A program made the position numbers and the translations under genes. This document shows positions 60,706-64,000 of a DNA stretch of 64,000 nt, piece after piece (within the stretch, counting starts at the first letter, position 1; each line of letters starts with the position of its first letter). Source of the stretch: Mycobacterium simiae (GTDB lineage: Bacteria; Actinomycetota; Actinomycetes; Mycobacteriales; Mycobacteriaceae). The notes under the pieces are model-generated. The model did not search any database, had not been told where the DNA came from, and saw only the letters and a list, made by a program, of their open reading frames with translations. The DNA is taken from contig NZ_AP022568.1 of NCBI RefSeq assembly GCF_010727605.1, forward strand, positions 3,038,001 through 3,102,000, written 5' to 3'.

Positions 60706-61452
60706 TTATTGGGGAACCTTGGCGACGACTTGATCGAGCAGGTTGTTGACCGCCGAGTCGGTGTCCTCGTTGAGCAGGCAGACTCGCGCCTCGACCACTA
60801 CAGCTCCCCGCACGGCCATCGCGTGCGAGCAGCCCCAGCGCGCGTCTTCCTCCTGTCGCATCGACACCGTGATGCGTGAGTCGCCAGCCCGCAGGTCGTG
60901 GGTCAAAAAGTAGCTGTGGTTGCCGTTGGAGGAGTGGAAGCCGAACCGCCGCTGGGCGCATCGTTGCCAATCCTGTCGGGCGCGTTGCAGCAGCGCCTGG
61001 GCATCGCCGGACGTGGTGAACGACGTCACTAGCTGCGTGACGTCGGCGGCCACCGCGTTGGGGGTGCTGAACTGGTTCCCGCGCATGGCGACGTATCCGC
61101 TGTTGGCGTAGACCGTCACATCGCCCACCGAGCTCAGTCCTAGGCAGGTGCGATCGTCGACGATCTGTGCGGAGTCCGACGTGCTGGTGGCGGTGCCGAC
61201 CAACGCCATCGCGGTGCCACCGGCCACAGCGATGAGTTGGTCCCGATTCAGCAGCATGCCCTCCAGGGCCGTCGGGGGCAGCACCGGCGGGGCTGAGGTC
61301 AGGGTCGTCGACGTCGTCGGGCTGCGCAAGCCGGGTTCGGTGGCCAACGCGGTGCCGTCGACCGCCCGGGTGCAGCCGGCGACCGCCGCCGTCAGGACGC
61401 AGGCCAGCGGCGCGGCGAGTAAGGCCGTCGACCAGCGGAGTGCCCGGTGCAT
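60706..61452 (-). CDS. Lipoprotein with PknH-like sensor domain (LppH-like)
   Basis: The 248-residue protein has a signal peptide ending in a lipobox (AAVAGC) and then an extracellular PknH-type sensor domain. Cysteines at DRTCLGL, QRCAQRRF, RWGCSHAM and ARVCLLN fit the two disulfides of that fold. In M. tuberculosis lppH lies next to Rv3577, supporting this name. It may bind an envelope ligand. A related lipoprotein gene lies immediately upstream. Confidence 0.82.
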   Translation of the reverse strand: MHRALRWSTALLAAPLACVLTAAVAGCTRAVDGTALATEPGLRSPTTSTTLTSAPPVLPPTALEGMLLNRDQLIAVAGGTAMALVGTATSTSDSAQIVDDRTCLGLSSVGDVTVYANSGYVAMRGNQFSTPNAVAADVTQLVTSFTTSGDAQALLQRARQDWQRCAQRRFGFHSSNGNHSYFLTHDLRAGDSRITVSMRQEEDARWGCSHAMAVRGAVVVEARVCLLNEDTDSAVNNLLDQVVAKVPQ

Positions 61453-61455
61453 CGC

Positions 61456-62166
61456 CTACCGCCCCCGCCTCACCTTCGCCGCGATCTGGCCGGCGATGTC
61501 GGCGGCTGGCGTCCCCGCCAGGCTGTAAGCGCACGCGACGACGTCAACGGCGACGTTGTTGCGGACGGTCAGCGCCCGCTGGCAGGTCCACCCGTCGCCG
61601 CCCTCCTGGACCTCCGACGTGCTGAGCATGCCGTTGTCGTTGGTGACGCCGGCGACCGTCCATACCGTGTCCGGCTGGCCCGGTACGACGTCGGAGTAAC
61701 GCCGATTCGAGCAGGCGTGCCAGCTCTGCACCGAGGACTCGTAGAACGCGTCGGCATCGTGCGCGGACGGAAACGCGATGACGGCCTGGATGGCGTAGTG
61801 GTCGCGCTTTTTGGAGTCGTTGACGCTGTCGTCGAGCCGCTGGCCGCGCACCGCGGTCCAGCCCGTGCCGGAGTAGACCTTCGCTTGGGCGGGTCCGTCG
61901 ATCGCAAGACAATTCTGGTCGCTGACACCGGAACTCCAGTTCCACATGCCCTTGTTGGTCACCCACACCTTCATCGAGGTAGCGCCCAACGCGTTGTTGA
62001 TCTCGGCGATCCCGAGGAGCAACCCCTCCAGCGCCGACACCGCCACCGGATCGCGAGCATGGGCCCCGAGGTCCGCCGGGATGGCACGGCCGGAGACGCT
62101 AGTGGTGCAACCACCGATCAAGGTGGCCGCCGCGGTCAGCACCCAGACCGCGAACTGCCGGCGCAC
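61456..62166 (-). CDS. Second PknH-like sensor lipoprotein
   Basis: The 236-residue protein has a lipobox (TLIGGC) and the same domain as its neighbour. Matching cysteines are at DQNCLAI, WHACSNRRY, WTCQRALT and VVACAYS. The three-base spacing and shared fold indicate a tandem duplication, although identity between the two is low by eye. Function is unknown. Confidence 0.8.
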   Translation of the reverse strand: MRRQFAVWVLTAAATLIGGCTTSVSGRAIPADLGAHARDPVAVSALEGLLLGIAEINNALGATSMKVWVTNKGMWNWSSGVSDQNCLAIDGPAQAKVYSGTGWTAVRGQRLDDSVNDSKKRDHYAIQAVIAFPSAHDADAFYESSVQSWHACSNRRYSDVVPGQPDTVWTVAGVTNDNGMLSTSEVQEGGDGWTCQRALTVRNNVAVDVVACAYSLAGTPAADIAGQIAAKVRRGR

Positions 62167-62205
62167 CGTTGCCTCCCCCTGCCATGGCCACTGCGTGGGA
62201 CAAGC

Positions 62206-63066
62206 TTAAGCGGCGGCCTCTTGGCGTCGCCCCCGCAGCCAGCACAGGAGATAAATCAGGAACGAGATCGATGCCACGAAAACCGACACCGGGATGCCGG
62301 GCGCCAGTGACAGCACGATGCCTCCCACGGCCGCAGTCTCGGCGAAGATCACCGATGTGACGATGGCCGCCGTCGGTGAGGCGATCACCCGCGCGGCCGC
62401 GGCCGCCGGCGTGATCAGCAGCGACATCACCAGCAGCGCGCCGACGATCTGCACGGCCTGGGCGGCCACCACCCCGACCAGCGCGGCGAACACGATGCCC
62501 AGCGCCCGGACCGGCACGCCACGCGCGGCCGCGACGTCGGGATCGACGGTGGCGAACAGCAACGGCCGGTAGCACGTCGCTAGCACCGCGACCACCAGCA
62601 GGCACACCAGCGCCAGCATGGCTAGCCCGGTGTAGCCGACCCCGACGATCTGCCCGGTGAGCAGGGCGAAGCTGGTCGTGGTGCGTCCCGGGTAGAGGTA
62701 AATGAACAGCACCGCCAGGCCCAGCCCGAACGCCAGCACCACCCCGGTCACCGAATCGCGTTCCCGCGCCCGACCGCCGAGTATCCCGAACAGCGCGGCG
62801 GCCACGGCGCTGCCGATCAGCGCGCCCAAGCCGACCTGGATCCCGACCAGCAACGCGAACGCGGCTCCGGTCAGTGACAGTTCGCTGGACCCGTGCACGG
62901 CGAACGACATCTGCCGCATCACGATGAACGGACCGATCAATCCGGCCACCAGCCCCAGCAGCGCGGCCGCCAGTACCGCCTGTTGGACGAAGTCGTGGCT
63001 GAGCAGTCGGGCGGTGATGTCGAAGGAAAACAGATTGCCCAGCACCTCGGAGAGCTGGTCGTTCAT
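62206..63066 (-). CDS. Metal ABC transporter permease (ZnuB/MntB family)
   Basis: The 286-residue membrane protein has eight or nine helices. Family marks are PFIVMRQMSFAVHGSSELSL, with an in-membrane polar motif, and GALLVMSLLITPAAAAARV. It forms the channel of a zinc or manganese importer. The ATG at 63066 overlaps the ATPase stop (ATGA). No zinc-uptake regulator gene is visible, so which metal is carried is inferred only from the family. Confidence 0.87.
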   Translation of the reverse strand: MNDQLSEVLGNLFSFDITARLLSHDFVQQAVLAAALLGLVAGLIGPFIVMRQMSFAVHGSSELSLTGAAFALLVGIQVGLGALIGSAVAAALFGILGGRARERDSVTGVVLAFGLGLAVLFIYLYPGRTTTSFALLTGQIVGVGYTGLAMLALVCLLVVAVLATCYRPLLFATVDPDVAAARGVPVRALGIVFAALVGVVAAQAVQIVGALLVMSLLITPAAAAARVIASPTAAIVTSVIFAETAAVGGIVLSLAPGIPVSVFVASISFLIYLLCWLRGRRQEAAA

Positions 63067-63890
63067 AACGCGTGCCCGCCGTCTTCGCCGACCACGACGA
63101 AGCGATCGTTGACCTTCACCACCTGAATGTCGGCCCGATACAGCGTCGAGAGCGTCTCGGTGGTCATCACCTGCTCGACGGCACCGATGCGGAACCGCCC
63201 GTCGACGAGATAGAGCACCCGGTCGACGTAGGGCACGATCGTGTTGATCTCGTGGGTCACCACCATGACGGTGGTGTTGGCCTCGCGGCGGCGGCGGTCG
63301 ATCAGCGCGGCGACGAGCTTGGCGTTGGCCGGGTCCAGCGTCAGCAACGGTTCGTCGCACAGCAGCAGCATCGGATCGCTGGCCAGGGCTTGAGCGATGC
63401 GTATGCGCTGCAGTTCCCCGCCCGACATCAGCCCGACGCGAACATCGGCCAGCTGCTCGCCGTTGACCTGTGCCAGCGCTCGGTCGACGGCGTCTCGGCG
63501 CCGGGTCCGTTGGGTGAACCGCAACGGCGCGGTGCCCCACCGGTGCCCGTCCACACCGAGCCCAACCAGGTCGCGGCCGACCAGCATCACGTCCCGGTCG
63601 ATCGGGCGGTGTTGCGGGACGTAGCCGATGTCCCCGCTACCCGAGCTGACCTCTTTTCCGTCGACCTGGACGGCGCCTGCGGTCAGCGGCAACTGGCCGA
63701 GCAGCACCTTGAGCAGCGAGGTTTTGCCGGTGCCGTTGGGACCGAGGACCGCGATGAACTCACCCGCCGATACCGTCAAGTCCAGGCCGTCCCAAAGGAC
63801 ACGATCGCCGAACGCCAGCCGAGCACCGGACAGGCGGACCGCCGGTGGCCGCGGGTCGGCCGTCCCGATCGCTTCGTCAATGACGGGCAT
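63063..63890 (-). CDS. Metal ABC transporter ATPase (ZnuC/MntA family)
   Basis: The 275-residue ATPase has Walker A GPNGTGKTS, the signature LMSGGELQRIRIAQAL, Walker B LLLCDEPLL and switch His in MVVTHEINT. Family features (GYVPQHRPIDRD) match metal importers. It overlaps the permease at one end and the binding protein at the other, giving an SBP-ATPase-permease operon. Confidence 0.9.
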   Translation of the reverse strand: MPVIDEAIGTADPRPPAVRLSGARLAFGDRVLWDGLDLTVSAGEFIAVLGPNGTGKTSLLKVLLGQLPLTAGAVQVDGKEVSSGSGDIGYVPQHRPIDRDVMLVGRDLVGLGVDGHRWGTAPLRFTQRTRRRDAVDRALAQVNGEQLADVRVGLMSGGELQRIRIAQALASDPMLLLCDEPLLTLDPANAKLVAALIDRRRREANTTVMVVTHEINTIVPYVDRVLYLVDGRFRIGAVEQVMTTETLSTLYRADIQVVKVNDRFVVVGEDGGHAL

Positions 63891-64000
63891 CGGCCCGGCC
63901 CGACCGCAGCGCAGCCTGCAACTGGTTGACCGTGTTGCGCTGCCAATTCAGATATTCCGTGCCGTCAGGCAGGCTTTCGGTCACCAGGACGACCGGAACG
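63877..64000 (-). CDS. Metal ABC transporter binding protein, C-terminal fragment
   Basis: Only the last 40 codons are present; the gene continues past the right edge. The fragment reads VPVVLVTESLPDGTEYLNWQ and then NTVNQLQAAL, typical of the end of TroA/ZnuA-type solute-binding proteins. It overlaps the ATPase start by 14 bases. Confidence 0.75.
   Translation of the reverse strand, partial: VPVVLVTESLPDGTEYLNWQRNTVNQLQAALRSGRADARH

Overview
This window is chromosomal DNA from a mycobacterium. It is GC-rich, and it carries a PE/PPE pair, lsr2, carD, clpC1, several lipoproteins of lpq/lpp type, mhuD and a ppgS-type glycosyltransferase. Gene order follows the Mycobacterium tuberculosis segment from about Rv3631 to Rv3577, read here in reverse. 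Several M. tuberculosis genes are missing (esxV/esxW, espACD, PE_PGRS58/59), and several non-tuberculosis genes are interposed. A slow-growing non-tuberculous species is most likely, possibly close to the M. avium complex. That assignment rests on synteny and recalled protein sequences, not on a search.

Layout. 1-7335: envelope and housekeeping genes (ppgS fragment, flippase-like protein, DUF475 membrane protein, ppa, dacB, zinc peptidase, tilS, hpt). 7343-13760: an inserted amine or glutamate module, made of an XRE-cupin regulator divergent from five tightly packed genes. These encode a glutamine-synthetase-like ligase, three separate glutamate-synthase-like proteins (GATase II, GXGXG and FMN domains) and a DAO-type flavoprotein. 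13776-22615: lpqG, a regulator-P450-small membrane protein operon, the PE/PPE pair, an ephA-monooxygenase-alcohol dehydrogenase operon and a VOC protein. 22799-35045: ftsH, the folate operon folE-folP1-folB-folK with two membrane proteins, the pantothenate/CoA genes panC-panD-coaX, lysS and lsr2. 35345-40059: clpC1, a YbjQ protein, then a cobalamin riboswitch in front of cbtB-cbtA and a histidine phosphatase. 40084-52557: lpqF, mhuD, a hydrolase, mutY, canB, a membrane protein, radA-disA, lpqE, and carD-ispD-ispF followed by cysS and an rRNA-methyltransferase-like gene. 52554-64000: accessory genes (GDPD, FAD monooxygenase, a large LuxR regulator, ArsB-like transporter, metallo-hydrolase, PxpA, two sensor-domain lipoproteins) and the end of a metal ABC transporter operon.

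The most notable items are these. The 7.3-13.8 kb module resembles the N-methylglutamate/glx pathway but lacks the usual multi-subunit dehydrogenase. Its regulatory gap carries repeated GTTTCCT/AGGAAAC palindromes. An identical 18-bp promoter-start sequence lies at lysS and cysS, consistent with leaderless transcription. A GC-rich palindromic element splits folB from folK and creates a small in-frame ORF. A B12 riboswitch precedes a cobalt-transport operon that ends in a phosphatase with an unusual SHA motif.

No rRNA, tRNA, CRISPR array, insertion sequence or prophage was recognised.
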